Source: Rhodococcus sp. RD6.2
Lineage (GTDB): Bacteria > Actinomycetota > Actinomycetes > Mycobacteriales > Mycobacteriaceae
Length of the DNA stretch: 64,000 nucleotides
Direction: 5' to 3'
Assembly (NCBI RefSeq): GCF_001040705.1
Contig: NZ_CVQP01000007.1
Location: 150,570 to 214,569, forward strand
The first letter of the stretch is position 1. The number at the start of each line of letters is the position of its first letter. The position numbers and the translations under genes were made by a program. Below are positions 18,220-26,274 of the stretch, one piece after another. The notes under the pieces are model-generated. The model was not told the origin of the DNA, did no database searches, and saw only the letters and a list, made by a program, of their open reading frames with translations.

Positions 18220-18372
18220 GATGTCGGACCTCCCTGGTGTCCTTCGCGACGGTAGTTGCGGTTCGAGTGCTCCGGGTGTCGTCCTCCCGTGGAGCGGGAG
18301 GGGAAGTCCGCTGACCGGTACGACGCCACTCGGGTCGTGAACGGCGCCTACCTGGGCTGTTAGTCTTCGCTC

Positions 18373-19080
18373 ATGTCCGACACCGAGTCCGTTGCCGACG
18401 GTTTCCCAGCCGCGGCCGCAGACGACCGCTACCCGTCTCTGCCCGCGACCAGCTGGGCCGTTCTCGGGATGCTCACTCTCGGTGAGGGACTCACGGGATA
18501 CGACCTCAAGAAGTGGGCCGACTGGAGCATCGGCTTCTTCTATTGGAGCCCGTCGATCAGCCAGATCTACGCCGAGCTCAAAAGGCTCGAGAAGGCGGGG
18601 CTGGTCGAGTCGGAAATGGTGTCGGAGCCCGGTGAGCGGGGTCGACGGGTCTACCGCATCACAGCGGAGGGAACGCGCGCGGTACGGAACTGGTCCCGCG
18701 ACGCGCCGGTGGAGCAGCCAGTTCTCAAGCACGGTTTGATGTTGCGGCTGTGGATGGGTCACCTCAACGAGCCGGACCAGCTGAAGGCGTTGATCCGGTC
18801 GCACATCGAGAACATGGAGTCGATGCGCGACAGGGCGACACTGCACGCCGAACATGCGACGCGTGAGCCCTCATGGGCCTTCTCGCAGATGAGCCTGGTC
18901 TGGGCGGAGCGCTACTTTCAGGCCGAGGTCGATCTCGCCCGGCAGATGCTCGACGACATCGACGCCGCCGCTACCGAGTTCTCGCACGTTCGGAGACGGG
19001 ACGAACTGGGGAACCCGCTTCCCGAGGTGGTCGGCTCCTGGCGTGCCGTCGAGGACTTCGTGGAAGGTCTCGAACCCTGA
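18373..19080 (+). CDS. PadR family transcriptional regulator (long, PadR-s2 type)
   Basis: A 235-residue regulator. The winged helix is at about residues 27-105 (WAVLGMLTLGEGLTGYDLKK, SPSISQIYAELKRLEKAGLVESE, RRVYRITAEG) and a helical C-terminal dimerisation domain (about 115-200) matches the Vir_act_alpha_C type of long PadR proteins. An aromatic stretch WSIGFFYWSPSIS lies in the ligand-pocket region. The next gene, an alpha/beta hydrolase, follows by 29 bases and is probably co-transcribed. The regulated compound is unknown; the nearby steroid block makes a lipid or steroid ligand plausible. Confidence 0.85.
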   Translation: MSDTESVADGFPAAAADDRYPSLPATSWAVLGMLTLGEGLTGYDLKKWADWSIGFFYWSPSISQIYAELKRLEKAGLVESEMVSEPGERGRRVYRITAEGTRAVRNWSRDAPVEQPVLKHGLMLRLWMGHLNEPDQLKALIRSHIENMESMRDRATLHAEHATREPSWAFSQMSLVWAERYFQAEVDLARQMLDDIDAAATEFSHVRRRDELGNPLPEVVGSWRAVEDFVEGLEP

Positions 19081-19109
19081 GGGGCTCGCCGGCTCGATAG
19101 CCTGGGCAG

Positions 19110-20018
19110 GTGAAACTCGGCCTGTCCCAGCTGATCGACCCGCGTCTGCTTCCTCTGGTGGACTCGACCCGCGAGTTCTACGAGCACCGCGGCACGGGTC
19201 GGGGGCCGCGTGATCAGGACGAGCTGCAGTCGATCCGGCGCGGGGCGAAAACTCCCGAGCGGTCGAGTCCTCCCGCGGAGGTGGAGACGGCCAGGCACGG
19301 TGACCGCACGGTCCCGGTCAGGATTCACTCTCCGGTGTCGATCACTCCTCGGGGCGTGCTTCTCGACATTCACGGCGGTGGCTTCTACGGGGGGTCGGCG
19401 GCGGCGGACGACGTCCGCAACCGCGAGCTGGCGGACGCTCTCGGCATCGTGATCGTCAGCGTGGACTACCTTCTCGCGCCGGAGAATCCGTGGCCGGCCG
19501 CACCCCGCGACTGCGAGACCGCGGCATTGTGGCTCGCGGAACACGCGGCCGGTCGTTTCGGAACGGGTCGACTCTGCATCGGCGGGTTCTCGGCGGGCGC
19601 GACGCTCGCGATGACGACGCTCGTCCGTCTCCGGGACCGCGGCATGTCCGCGTTCGACGCCGCCGTGTTGCAGTTCGGCACCTATGACCTCAGCGGGCAG
19701 ACACCGAGCGGACGCCTGATCGCCGGCGAGTACTTCATCGAGGCGTATGCGGGTACGGCGCCCGACCGGACCGATCCGGACTTCTCGCCCGTCTACGCCG
19801 ACCTGACCGGCCTGCCCCCGGTGCTGATCGTCGTCGGCGAGGAGGACGTCCTGTTGCGCGACAACCTCGCCATGGCCGCGCACCTGTCCGCGGCAGGCGT
19901 TGCCGTCGACCTGCGTGTCTACCCCGCCGCGCCGCATGGCTTCACCGGGCACCGGACGGCCATGGCGGATGCGGCGAACGGCGACCTTCGTGCCTGGCTC
20001 GACCGTCGGTTCGGCTGA
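19110..20018 (+). CDS. Alpha/beta hydrolase fold-3 esterase (hormone-sensitive lipase-like)
   Basis: A 302-residue esterase of the HSL group. The oxyanion signature is DIHGGGFYGGSA (about residue 88), the nucleophile elbow GGFSAGATLA (Ser about 156), the acid lies in VVGEEDVLLRDN (about 250) and the catalytic His in APHGFTGH (about 279). These enzymes cleave esters of short to medium acyl chains. The start is a GTG at 19110 giving MKLGLSQL; no better start is seen. It follows the PadR regulator. The substrate is unknown. Confidence 0.85.
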   Translation: MKLGLSQLIDPRLLPLVDSTREFYEHRGTGRGPRDQDELQSIRRGAKTPERSSPPAEVETARHGDRTVPVRIHSPVSITPRGVLLDIHGGGFYGGSAAADDVRNRELADALGIVIVSVDYLLAPENPWPAAPRDCETAALWLAEHAAGRFGTGRLCIGGFSAGATLAMTTLVRLRDRGMSAFDAAVLQFGTYDLSGQTPSGRLIAGEYFIEAYAGTAPDRTDPDFSPVYADLTGLPPVLIVVGEEDVLLRDNLAMAAHLSAAGVAVDLRVYPAAPHGFTGHRTAMADAANGDLRAWLDRRFG

Positions 20019-20048
20019 GCGCAGGACCGACGGTCGGGTGTACCGCGG

Positions 20049-20840
20049 TCAGGCGGACTGAGCGCGCAGTCCGGACACCGCGGTGGGCAGGCTCTGGAGT
20101 CGGTTGCGGTGCGCGATCGGTCCCGCACCCGCGGCGTGTCCGGCGAGGGCGTGTTGAATCGCGTTCGCGGCCATGCGGACGGGCGACGAGTGACGGTGGT
20201 CGAACTTGAGATGGCTGGTCGGTCCGCAGATCGACAGTGCGGCGTGGACACCGCCCACGGGGCCGATCGGGACGGCGATGATGCCGATTCCTCCGGAGAT
20301 CTGGCTGACCTCGTACGCGACCCCCAATTCGCGAACCTTGTGCAGTTCGGGGGTGAACCCGACGAGGTCGTCGGTGCGCCCCGGGGTGTAGGCCAGGAGC
20401 GCCTTGCCGATTGCGGAGTTGCGCGCCGGGTAGCGGCTCCCGACGCGGGTGGGGAGTTCGGCGGCGAGTCGCCCGCCGACCTTGTCGAGGTACAGCACGT
20501 CGGAGCCGTCGAGGACGCCGAGGTGGACGACGTAGCCGGTGACCCGGTGCAGTTCCTGCAGGATCGGCGCGGCGGCGCCGTGAAGGCGGTTCTGATGCAG
20601 GGCGATCGACCCGAGTTCCATCAGCCCGGTCCCGAGCTCGTACGCGCGGCCGTCGCGGCGCAGCCAGCGCATCGTGACGAAGCGCTCGAGCATGCGGTGG
20701 ACCGAGGACCGTGGCAGTCCGGTGCGCTCGACGACCTGCGAGAGGGTGAGCCGGCCGGGGCCGTCGAAGGTGTTCAGGACGAGCGACACCCGGTCGAGTA
20801 CCGCGGTCGGGGTGGATTCTGCGGTTGCTGCTGCAGTCAT
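20049..20840 (-). CDS. IclR family transcriptional regulator
   Basis: A 263-residue regulator with an N-terminal winged helix (residues 15-75: TLSQVVERTGLPRSSVHRMLERF) and an IclR effector domain (about 90-250: YVVHLGVLDGSDVLYLDKVGG, RYPARNSAIGKALLAY, GGIGIIAVPIGPVGGVHAALSI). ATG at 20840 lies close after GGAGAC. IclR proteins in actinobacteria often control aromatic or steroid ring degradation. It lies just after the hsaC operon and its terminator, so it has its own promoter, with an inverted repeat and a Crp-like site nearby. It probably controls the kshA-hsaA-hsaC operon. Confidence 0.85.
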   Translation of the reverse strand: MTAAATAESTPTAVLDRVSLVLNTFDGPGRLTLSQVVERTGLPRSSVHRMLERFVTMRWLRRDGRAYELGTGLMELGSIALHQNRLHGAAAPILQELHRVTGYVVHLGVLDGSDVLYLDKVGGRLAAELPTRVGSRYPARNSAIGKALLAYTPGRTDDLVGFTPELHKVRELGVAYEVSQISGGIGIIAVPIGPVGGVHAALSICGPTSHLKFDHRHSSPVRMAANAIQHALAGHAAGAGPIAHRNRLQSLPTAVSGLRAQSA

Positions 20841-20876
20841 CACTGTCTCCTTGGTTCTGGCGCTCTCTGCCGCTAG

Positions 20877-20893
20877 ACCCATCTGGCATGGGT
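20877..20893. promoter_or_regulatory. Inverted repeat upstream of iclR, possible autoregulatory site
   Basis: ACCCAT-CTGGC-ATGGGT is a 6-5-6 inverted repeat about 40-50 bases upstream of the IclR start. IclR proteins usually bind short pseudo-palindromes in their own promoter. Inferred from symmetry and position only. Confidence 0.4.
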
Positions 20894-20929
20894 GTTTCGA
20901 TTAGGAATAGTGGCACAGAATCAGGAGAT

Positions 20930-20945
20930 TGTGAAGTGGGTCACG
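20930..20945. promoter_or_regulatory. Candidate Crp-family binding site upstream of iclR
   Basis: TGTGAAGTGGGTCACG matches TGTGA-N6-TCACA at nine of ten defined positions. It lies about 90 bases upstream of the IclR start and just beyond the hsaC terminator. It could link the steroid block to cAMP signalling. Confidence 0.4.
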
Positions 20946-20962
20946 AAAGATCTTGATGCGAA

Positions 20963-21000
20963 GGAGGGGCGCGACGTCCGTCGAGACGTCGCGCCCCTCC
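20963..21000 (-). terminator. Terminator of the kshA-hsaA-hsaC operon
   Basis: A perfect 16-bp GC-rich stem (20963-20978 with 20985-21000) with a 6-base loop lies 36 bases after the hsaC stop on the minus strand. The tail has only TT, so termination may be weaker than at purA. Confidence 0.75.
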
Positions 21001-21035
21001 ATCTGGAACCGGGTTCGCGCGGTGCGGGCGACGCG

Positions 21036-21968
21036 CTACATCGCCGCCAGGGGCTCGCTGCCGGACCAGTCGTGACCCCAGTAGCTGTCCGCGGTGATCT
21101 CCTCGGCCGAGTAGTGCGCCTCGTCGACCTTCATGCCCTCGGTGCCGAACTCGATGTCCCAACCGCCGGGTGCGCGGACGTAGAAGGACACCATCTTGTC
21201 GTTCGTATGGCGGCCCAGCGTCGACGAGACGGAGAAGCCGTCCTTCACGACGCGGTCGAGTGCCTGGCCGACGGCATCGAGCGTGTCGACCTCGACCATG
21301 ATGTGCACCAGGCCGGGCGCACCGCCGTGCGGGGAGGGGCACAGCGCGAGGCTGTGGTGGCGCTGGTTGACTCCGAGGAAGCGCACACGCATCGGGCCGA
21401 ACTCCGGCGGAGCCGGAATCCGGAAGGCGCCGCGGGGCAGGAAGCCGAGCACCTCGGTGTAGAAGTCGAACGTGCCGTTCGGGTCCATCGTCGGCAGCAC
21501 GACGTGGCCGAGACCCTGTGCGCCGGTGACGAACTTGGCGCCGAACGGCGTGACGACGGGGCTGTGGTCGAGCACCGCGCCGTGGAAGACCTCGAGGGTG
21601 GTTCCGGCCGGATCCTGGAAGGTCACGACCTCCTCGACACGGCGGGCGTCCGCCTCCTCGAGCGAGAGCGGCTTGACCGCGATGCCTGCGCGCTCGACGG
21701 CCTCGGTGACCCGGACCAGTGCGGCGTGGTCGCGAACCTCCCAACCGACGGTGACGACCTCGTCGGTCTCACCGGGCACGATGACGATGCGGGCGGCGCG
21801 CTCGTCCATGCGCAGGTACAGGGCGTTTTCGTCCGGACCGGTGCCTTCGGCGAAGCCGAGCACGTCGAACGCGAACGTCCGCCAGCGTTCGATGTCGTTG
21901 GTCTGGATCTTCACGTATCCCAGGCCGCGGATGTCGGTGCCGAATCCGCCGAGGTCAGGGTTCGTCAT
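21036..21968 (-). CDS. hsaC: Extradiol ring-cleavage dioxygenase, HsaC-like (steroid ring A meta-cleavage)
   Basis: A 310-residue two-domain extradiol dioxygenase. The iron ligands appear in LGHVVLP (His about 146), RHHSLAL (His about 215) and WDIEFGT (Glu about 266), all in the C-terminal catalytic domain. HsaC opens the catechol ring of 3,4-DHSA, formed from 3-HSA by HsaA, between carbons 4 and 5. The gene follows hsaA by 45 bases. The length agrees with HsaC (about 300). Related biphenyl-type enzymes exist, so the steroid role rests partly on the neighbours kshA and hsaA. Confidence 0.85.
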   Translation of the reverse strand: MTNPDLGGFGTDIRGLGYVKIQTNDIERWRTFAFDVLGFAEGTGPDENALYLRMDERAARIVIVPGETDEVVTVGWEVRDHAALVRVTEAVERAGIAVKPLSLEEADARRVEEVVTFQDPAGTTLEVFHGAVLDHSPVVTPFGAKFVTGAQGLGHVVLPTMDPNGTFDFYTEVLGFLPRGAFRIPAPPEFGPMRVRFLGVNQRHHSLALCPSPHGGAPGLVHIMVEVDTLDAVGQALDRVVKDGFSVSSTLGRHTNDKMVSFYVRAPGGWDIEFGTEGMKVDEAHYSAEEITADSYWGHDWSGSEPLAAM

Positions 21969-22013
21969 TGTGTTTGTCTCCGTTGTCGATTCGAGTGGTG
22001 TGGATTCGGCGGG

Positions 22014-23195
22014 TCAGATCATCGCGCGGAGCGGGCCCTGCGGGTCGACGCCCAGTCCGCTCAGCGTCGCGGCGTGGTACACGGTGCCGGGTACGTGGAT
22101 CGCGTGGTGCAGGCCCGCGTGCGCGTCACGCCAGAAGCGCTGCATCGGCTTGTCCATCCGCAGGGCGTTGCCGCCGCAGCGTGCGTAGACCTGATCGATC
22201 GCGGTGACGGCCTGCCAGGCCGCGTTCACCTGGGTCTCGCGGCCGGCGGCGCGCTGCGCGAACGTCGGGGTCTTCCCGGCATCCACCAGATCCCACATGC
22301 GATCGACGTTGGCGAGCAGGGAATCCCGGGCAGACTGCAACTTCGCGGTGGCCTCGCCGATCGCGAACATCGAGTACGGGTCGTCCTTGACTGCGGTGCC
22401 CTGCGGGTTGATGCGCTCACGCTGGTAATCGTTCGCGTGCTGCAGCAGGCCCTCGCAGATGCCGATCGTCGCCGACGTGATGCCCAGCGGGAACATCGTG
22501 GACCACGGCATCAGGTACAGCGTTTCGGTACGGCCGTACTCGCGCACCGCGGTGCCGTCGATGACCGCATCGCCGTCCATGACCCGGTAGGCAGGCACGA
22601 ACGCGTCCTTGACGACGAGGTCCTTGGATCCGGTGCCGCGCAGGCCCATCACGTCCCACGAGTCCTCGATGATCTCGTAGTCGGTGCGGGGGATGATGAC
22701 GTGCAGCATGCGGGGCGGCATCTCGATGCTGCCGTCCGGGTTGCATGCCATTGCGCCGAGGAATGCCCAGTCGCAGTGGTCGGTTCCCGACGAGAACGAC
22801 CACTTGCCAGAGAACTTGTACCCGCCGTCCACCGGCACGCACAGGCCGGCGGGCATGTACGGCGATGCGAGCCACGTGTCCTGGTCCTCGCCCCAGACCT
22901 CCTGCTGGACCTTGGGATCGGCGAACGCCAGCTGCCACGGGTGGACGCCCACGATGCCGTGCACCCAGCCTGCAGAGGGGTTCAGCGACGCCATCCGCAT
23001 GACGGTTTCCGCGAACTCGCGCGGGTGGACCTCGAGTCCTCCGTGCTCCTTGGGCTGGAGCATCCGGATCGAACCGGCCTCCTTCATCCGCTTCGCGGTC
23101 GCATCCGCGACCTTGCCGATCCGCTCGGCCTCGATGCCCTCGAGGAAGATGTCGTCCGAGGCCGCCTCGATACGGGCGAGAACTTCGTAACTCAT
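22014..23195 (-). CDS. hsaA: Flavin-dependent monooxygenase, HsaA-like (3-HSA hydroxylase oxygenase)
   Basis: A 393-residue protein of the acyl-CoA dehydrogenase fold that acts as the oxygenase of a two-component flavin hydroxylase. Typical segments are NPSAGWVHGIVGVHPW (about 80), YKFSGKWSFSSGTDHCDWAF (about 130) and VMGLRGTGSKDLVV (about 190). HsaA uses FMNH2 from reductase HsaB to hydroxylate 3-HSA before ring cleavage by HsaC. No hsaB is visible in this window, so the reductase is encoded elsewhere. ATG at 23195 gives a length near the 394 residues known for HsaA. Confidence 0.85.
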   Translation of the reverse strand: MSYEVLARIEAASDDIFLEGIEAERIGKVADATAKRMKEAGSIRMLQPKEHGGLEVHPREFAETVMRMASLNPSAGWVHGIVGVHPWQLAFADPKVQQEVWGEDQDTWLASPYMPAGLCVPVDGGYKFSGKWSFSSGTDHCDWAFLGAMACNPDGSIEMPPRMLHVIIPRTDYEIIEDSWDVMGLRGTGSKDLVVKDAFVPAYRVMDGDAVIDGTAVREYGRTETLYLMPWSTMFPLGITSATIGICEGLLQHANDYQRERINPQGTAVKDDPYSMFAIGEATAKLQSARDSLLANVDRMWDLVDAGKTPTFAQRAAGRETQVNAAWQAVTAIDQVYARCGGNALRMDKPMQRFWRDAHAGLHHAIHVPGTVYHAATLSGLGVDPQGPLRAMI

Positions 23196-23235
23196 GGTGT
23201 GATTCCTTCTGATCATGTGGTTCGACGGCTGGTGG

Positions 23236-24411
23236 TCAGGAGTTCGCGGCGGAACCCTCTGCCTGCTTCGCGACGTTCTCGTCGACCTCCTGCTGCCAGC
23301 TAGCGACGGCCCGGGTGGTGTCGATCTCGAACTCGAAACGCGTCGTCATGTCCTCGGTGATGTCCTCGACGTCCACGTAGAACTGCTGGTACCAGCGGCG
23401 CAGCTGGTACACGGGGCCGTCCTCCTCGGACAGCAGCGGGTTGTCGATGGGTGCCTTGTTCTTCCAGATCTCGACGTCCTGCTCGAAGCCCGTCTCGACA
23501 CCCTCCGCGAACTGGGCCGCCATGCCCTCCGACATCTCGTCCGACAGGCCCGGGAGCTTCTTGACGATCGCGCCGTACTGGAGGACGAACTCGTTGTTGC
23601 TGACCGGGTAGTGGCAGTTGATCAGAACGGTTTCGATGGTTTGTCCGTTCGCATCCGACTCGAGCCAGTCGATCATGTACGACGGACCGAAGTACGTTGC
23701 TTCCGAGCGGAGCTCGGCGTTCGGGTCGTCGTAGTTGGTGCCGGAGATGACGTCCTCACGGCCCGTCGACTGCATGTACTGCGTCGCGGTGTGGCCCTCG
23801 AAGACGTTCTTGAAGTAGCGCGGGAACGAGTAGTGGATGTAGAAGAAGTGGGCCATGTCGACGACGTTGTCCACGATCTCGCGGCAGTGCGAACCCTTGA
23901 TCCGCAGCGTCTTCCAGCTCCAGTCCGTCCACTCGTCGGTGCCGTAGCCGGCGATCTCCGGGATGGTCACGTCGGCGGGAGGGGGATTTCCCTGCGGGTC
24001 GTTCCACACGTAGAGCTGGCCGTTGCGCTCCAGCGTCGTCCAGGCACGGGTCCTGGCGAGCGGGGGCACGCGGCGGGCGTACGGGATGTTCGTGCACTTG
24101 CCGTTGCCGCCCCAGCGCCAGTCGTGGAACGGGCACGCGATCGAATCGCCCTTGACGGTGCCCTGGGTCAGATCGCCGCCCATGTGGCGGCAGTAGCCAT
24201 CGAGGACGTTGAGCTTGCCGTTGCTGTCGGCGAAGACGACGAGTTTGGTGCCGAAGGCCTCGACCGCGTGCGGCTCACCGTCCCGGAAGTCCCGGAGCAG
24301 GCCGATGCAGTGCCATCCGCGGGCGAACCGCACGGGCGCGGCAGCGGCCTCGATCTCGCGGATGTCGCCGTCGTCGGCTGAGTTGGTCGTGGATGTGCTG
24401 GCGAGCGACAT
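23236..24411 (-). CDS. kshA: 3-ketosteroid 9-alpha-hydroxylase oxygenase subunit (Rieske), KshA-like
   Basis: A 391-residue Rieske oxygenase. The [2Fe-2S] ligands are in YCRHMGGDL (about residue 75) and CPFHDWRW (about 94). The mononuclear iron ligands fit DNVVDMAHFFYIHYSFP (two His and an acidic residue) with a later Asp in GFEQDVEIWK. KshA hydroxylates C9 of androsta-1,4-diene-3,17-dione, which opens ring B. It needs reductase KshB, not seen here. The downstream order kshA-hsaA-hsaC places ring opening and ring A cleavage in one operon. Rhodococcus strains carry several kshA paralogs. Confidence 0.9.
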   Translation of the reverse strand: MSLASTSTTNSADDGDIREIEAAAAPVRFARGWHCIGLLRDFRDGEPHAVEAFGTKLVVFADSNGKLNVLDGYCRHMGGDLTQGTVKGDSIACPFHDWRWGGNGKCTNIPYARRVPPLARTRAWTTLERNGQLYVWNDPQGNPPPADVTIPEIAGYGTDEWTDWSWKTLRIKGSHCREIVDNVVDMAHFFYIHYSFPRYFKNVFEGHTATQYMQSTGREDVISGTNYDDPNAELRSEATYFGPSYMIDWLESDANGQTIETVLINCHYPVSNNEFVLQYGAIVKKLPGLSDEMSEGMAAQFAEGVETGFEQDVEIWKNKAPIDNPLLSEEDGPVYQLRRWYQQFYVDVEDITEDMTTRFEFEIDTTRAVASWQQEVDENVAKQAEGSAANS

Positions 24412-24457
24412 GTGTTCCTCCGTGCCATCAGGGGGCTGTCCTGTGATGCGGATCATG

Positions 24458-24470
24458 GAACTGGCGGTTC
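24458..24470. promoter_or_regulatory. Inverted repeat GAAC-N5-GTTC in the kshA/SDR divergent promoter
   Basis: GAACTGGCGGTTC is a short perfect inverted repeat about 50 bases upstream of kshA, and ATGGAAC recurs 45 bases further (24455-24461 and 24500-24506). It could be an operator for the linked IclR regulator. No KstR-type motif was seen in this region. Confidence 0.3.
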
Positions 24471-24620
24471 GTCCGGCGGGTAAGGGGTCTTCCCGCTCAA
24501 TGGAACGGTGCCGACCCGTCTAGGGGAAACCGGGTCCACACCTCCCATCACGCGGGAGAACAGCTGCCGTCGCGCCCGATTTCGCCGTTAGCGTCCCGAC
24601 GCCGGCGAAAGGAACGAACC

Positions 24621-25430
24621 ATGACACGGATGGCGGGCAAGAACGTGCTCATCACGGGCGCGAGCAGGGGGATGGGGCGCGCACACGCGGTTCGCCTCGC
24701 GGAGGAGGGCGCGGACGTCCTCGCGATCGACCTGCCGGGGCAGGAGTCGGAGGCCGACCTGGCGGAGACCGTCCGCCTCGTGCGGGAACTGGGGCGCCGT
24801 GCGGTCGCAGGCACCGCCGACACCCGAGACTTCGCGGCGGTCACCGCGGCGGTGCAGGCGGGTGTACGCGAACTCGGGCCGCTCGACACGATCGTCGCCA
24901 ACGCGGGCGTCTGCGACAATCCCGGGCCGTCGTGGACGATCGACGACGACGTCTGGGACCGGTCGATCGACGTCAACGTCACCGGAACGTGGCACACGAT
25001 CAAGGCCGGCGTCGCCGAGATGAATTCGTCCGGCGGCTCGATCGTCGTGGTCGGCTCCACCGCCGCGATCAAGGCAGTGCCGGGGGCATCCCACTACTCG
25101 GCCGCCAAGCACGCGATCACCGGCCTCGCGAAGACGCTCGCGAACGAGCTGGGTGCGCAGTCCATCCGGGTCAACACGGTCCATCCCGGTGCGGTGGCCA
25201 CACCGATGACCATCAACCCCGCCACCTTCGCCCGCCTGCGACCGGACCTGGAGAACCCCACGGAGGCGGACGTGGCCGAGGTCCTGGCGAGACGGATGCT
25301 GCTGCCGGTGCCGTGGGTGGAGCCGATCGACGTGAGCAACGCGGTGCTGTTCCTGGCATCGGACGAATCCCGGTACGTCACAGGCCTGCAGCTGGTCGTC
25401 GACGCCGGTCAGACCCAGAAGGTGGCGTGA
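24621..25430 (+). CDS. SDR oxidoreductase, probably mycofactocin-coupled
   Basis: A 269-residue short-chain dehydrogenase. The NAD(P) motif is GASRGMGRAHA (residues 13-23), the structural motif NAG is in VANAG, and the catalytic pattern is Ser in VVGSTAA with YSAAK (Tyr about 161). The segment DLAETVRLVRELGRR between strand 2 and strand 3 is the insertion typical of mycofactocin-coupled SDRs, which keep NADH bound and pass electrons to mycofactocin. The stop overlaps the next SDR start (TGATG). The promoter region faces kshA. Substrate probably an alcohol of the steroid pathway. Confidence 0.8.
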   Translation: MTRMAGKNVLITGASRGMGRAHAVRLAEEGADVLAIDLPGQESEADLAETVRLVRELGRRAVAGTADTRDFAAVTAAVQAGVRELGPLDTIVANAGVCDNPGPSWTIDDDVWDRSIDVNVTGTWHTIKAGVAEMNSSGGSIVVVGSTAAIKAVPGASHYSAAKHAITGLAKTLANELGAQSIRVNTVHPGAVATPMTINPATFARLRPDLENPTEADVAEVLARRMLLPVPWVEPIDVSNAVLFLASDESRYVTGLQLVVDAGQTQKVA

Positions 25431-26263
25431 TGAGTGGACGGCTCGAAGGCAAGGTTGCGCTGGTGACCGGCGCCGCGCGGGGCATGGGCCGCGCGCAGGC
25501 GGTGCGGTTCGCGCAGGAGGGCGCGGACGTCATCGCCGTGGACGTGTGTGCGCCCGTCGAACACTCGACCAACCCCGGCGCGTCGCCGGGTGATCTCGCG
25601 GAGACGGTGCGACTCGTGCAGTCGCACGGCCGCTCGATCCGCGCGTTCGTCGCCGACGTCCGCGACCAGCAGTCGCTCGACGCCGCGGTGGCGCAGGGCG
25701 TCGACGCCCTCGGTCGCCTCGACGTCATCTGCGCGACAGCCGGGATCAGCTCGTCCGGCCGCGCCGTCGAGATGGGAGCCGACCGCTGGCAGACCATGCT
25801 CGACGTCAACCTCACCGGTGTGTGGCGCACCTGCAGGGCAGGCATCCCGCACATCCTGGACGGCGGACGCGGCGGCTCGATCGTGCTGATCAGCTCCATC
25901 GCCGGCCTGCGGGGTCTGGTGAGCGTCGGCCACTACACCGCGGCCAAGCACGGTGTGGTCGGCCTGATGAAGTCCCTGGCCAACGAGCTCGCACCGCACA
26001 ATGTCCGGGTCAACACCGTTCATCCCGCGAACACCCGCACACCGATGATCCAGAACCCGGCCACGATGCGGACGTTCTGCCCCGGTGACGACAAGCCGAC
26101 GCAGGAGCGGTTCGAGGCGGCGACGCAATCCATGCACCTGCTGCCCGTTCCGATGATCGAACCCGAGGACATCGCCGCGGCGTGCCTGTTCCTCGCGTCC
26201 GACGAGTCCCGGTACATCACCGGCGTGACACTGCCCGTCGACGCCGGTCACTGCGTCAAATAG
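25430..26263 (+). CDS. SDR oxidoreductase, probably mycofactocin-coupled (second)
   Basis: A 277-residue short-chain dehydrogenase similar to its upstream neighbour. Motifs: TGAARGMGRAQA (residues 14-25), catalytic Ser in LISSIAG and YTAAKHG (Tyr about 165), and the insertion DLAETVRLVQSHGR. It starts at ATG 25430, overlapping the previous stop by one base. A long insertion CAPVEHSTNPGASPG precedes the family segment. The pair looks like a tandem duplication that diverged. Substrates unknown. Confidence 0.8.
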   Translation: MSGRLEGKVALVTGAARGMGRAQAVRFAQEGADVIAVDVCAPVEHSTNPGASPGDLAETVRLVQSHGRSIRAFVADVRDQQSLDAAVAQGVDALGRLDVICATAGISSSGRAVEMGADRWQTMLDVNLTGVWRTCRAGIPHILDGGRGGSIVLISSIAGLRGLVSVGHYTAAKHGVVGLMKSLANELAPHNVRVNTVHPANTRTPMIQNPATMRTFCPGDDKPTQERFEAATQSMHLLPVPMIEPEDIAAACLFLASDESRYITGVTLPVDAGHCVK

Positions 26264-26274
26264 GAAGGGGCACC

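Noticed and set aside
20892..23303. An 803-codon open frame on the plus strand
   Set aside because: It is the antisense shadow of hsaC and hsaA, whose motifs are clear; the frame has no recognisable domain.
24412..24620. KstR or KstR2 operator upstream of kshA
   Set aside because: No sequence resembling the KstR (TnnAACnnGTTnnA) or KstR2 palindrome was found; only a GAAC-N5-GTTC repeat.
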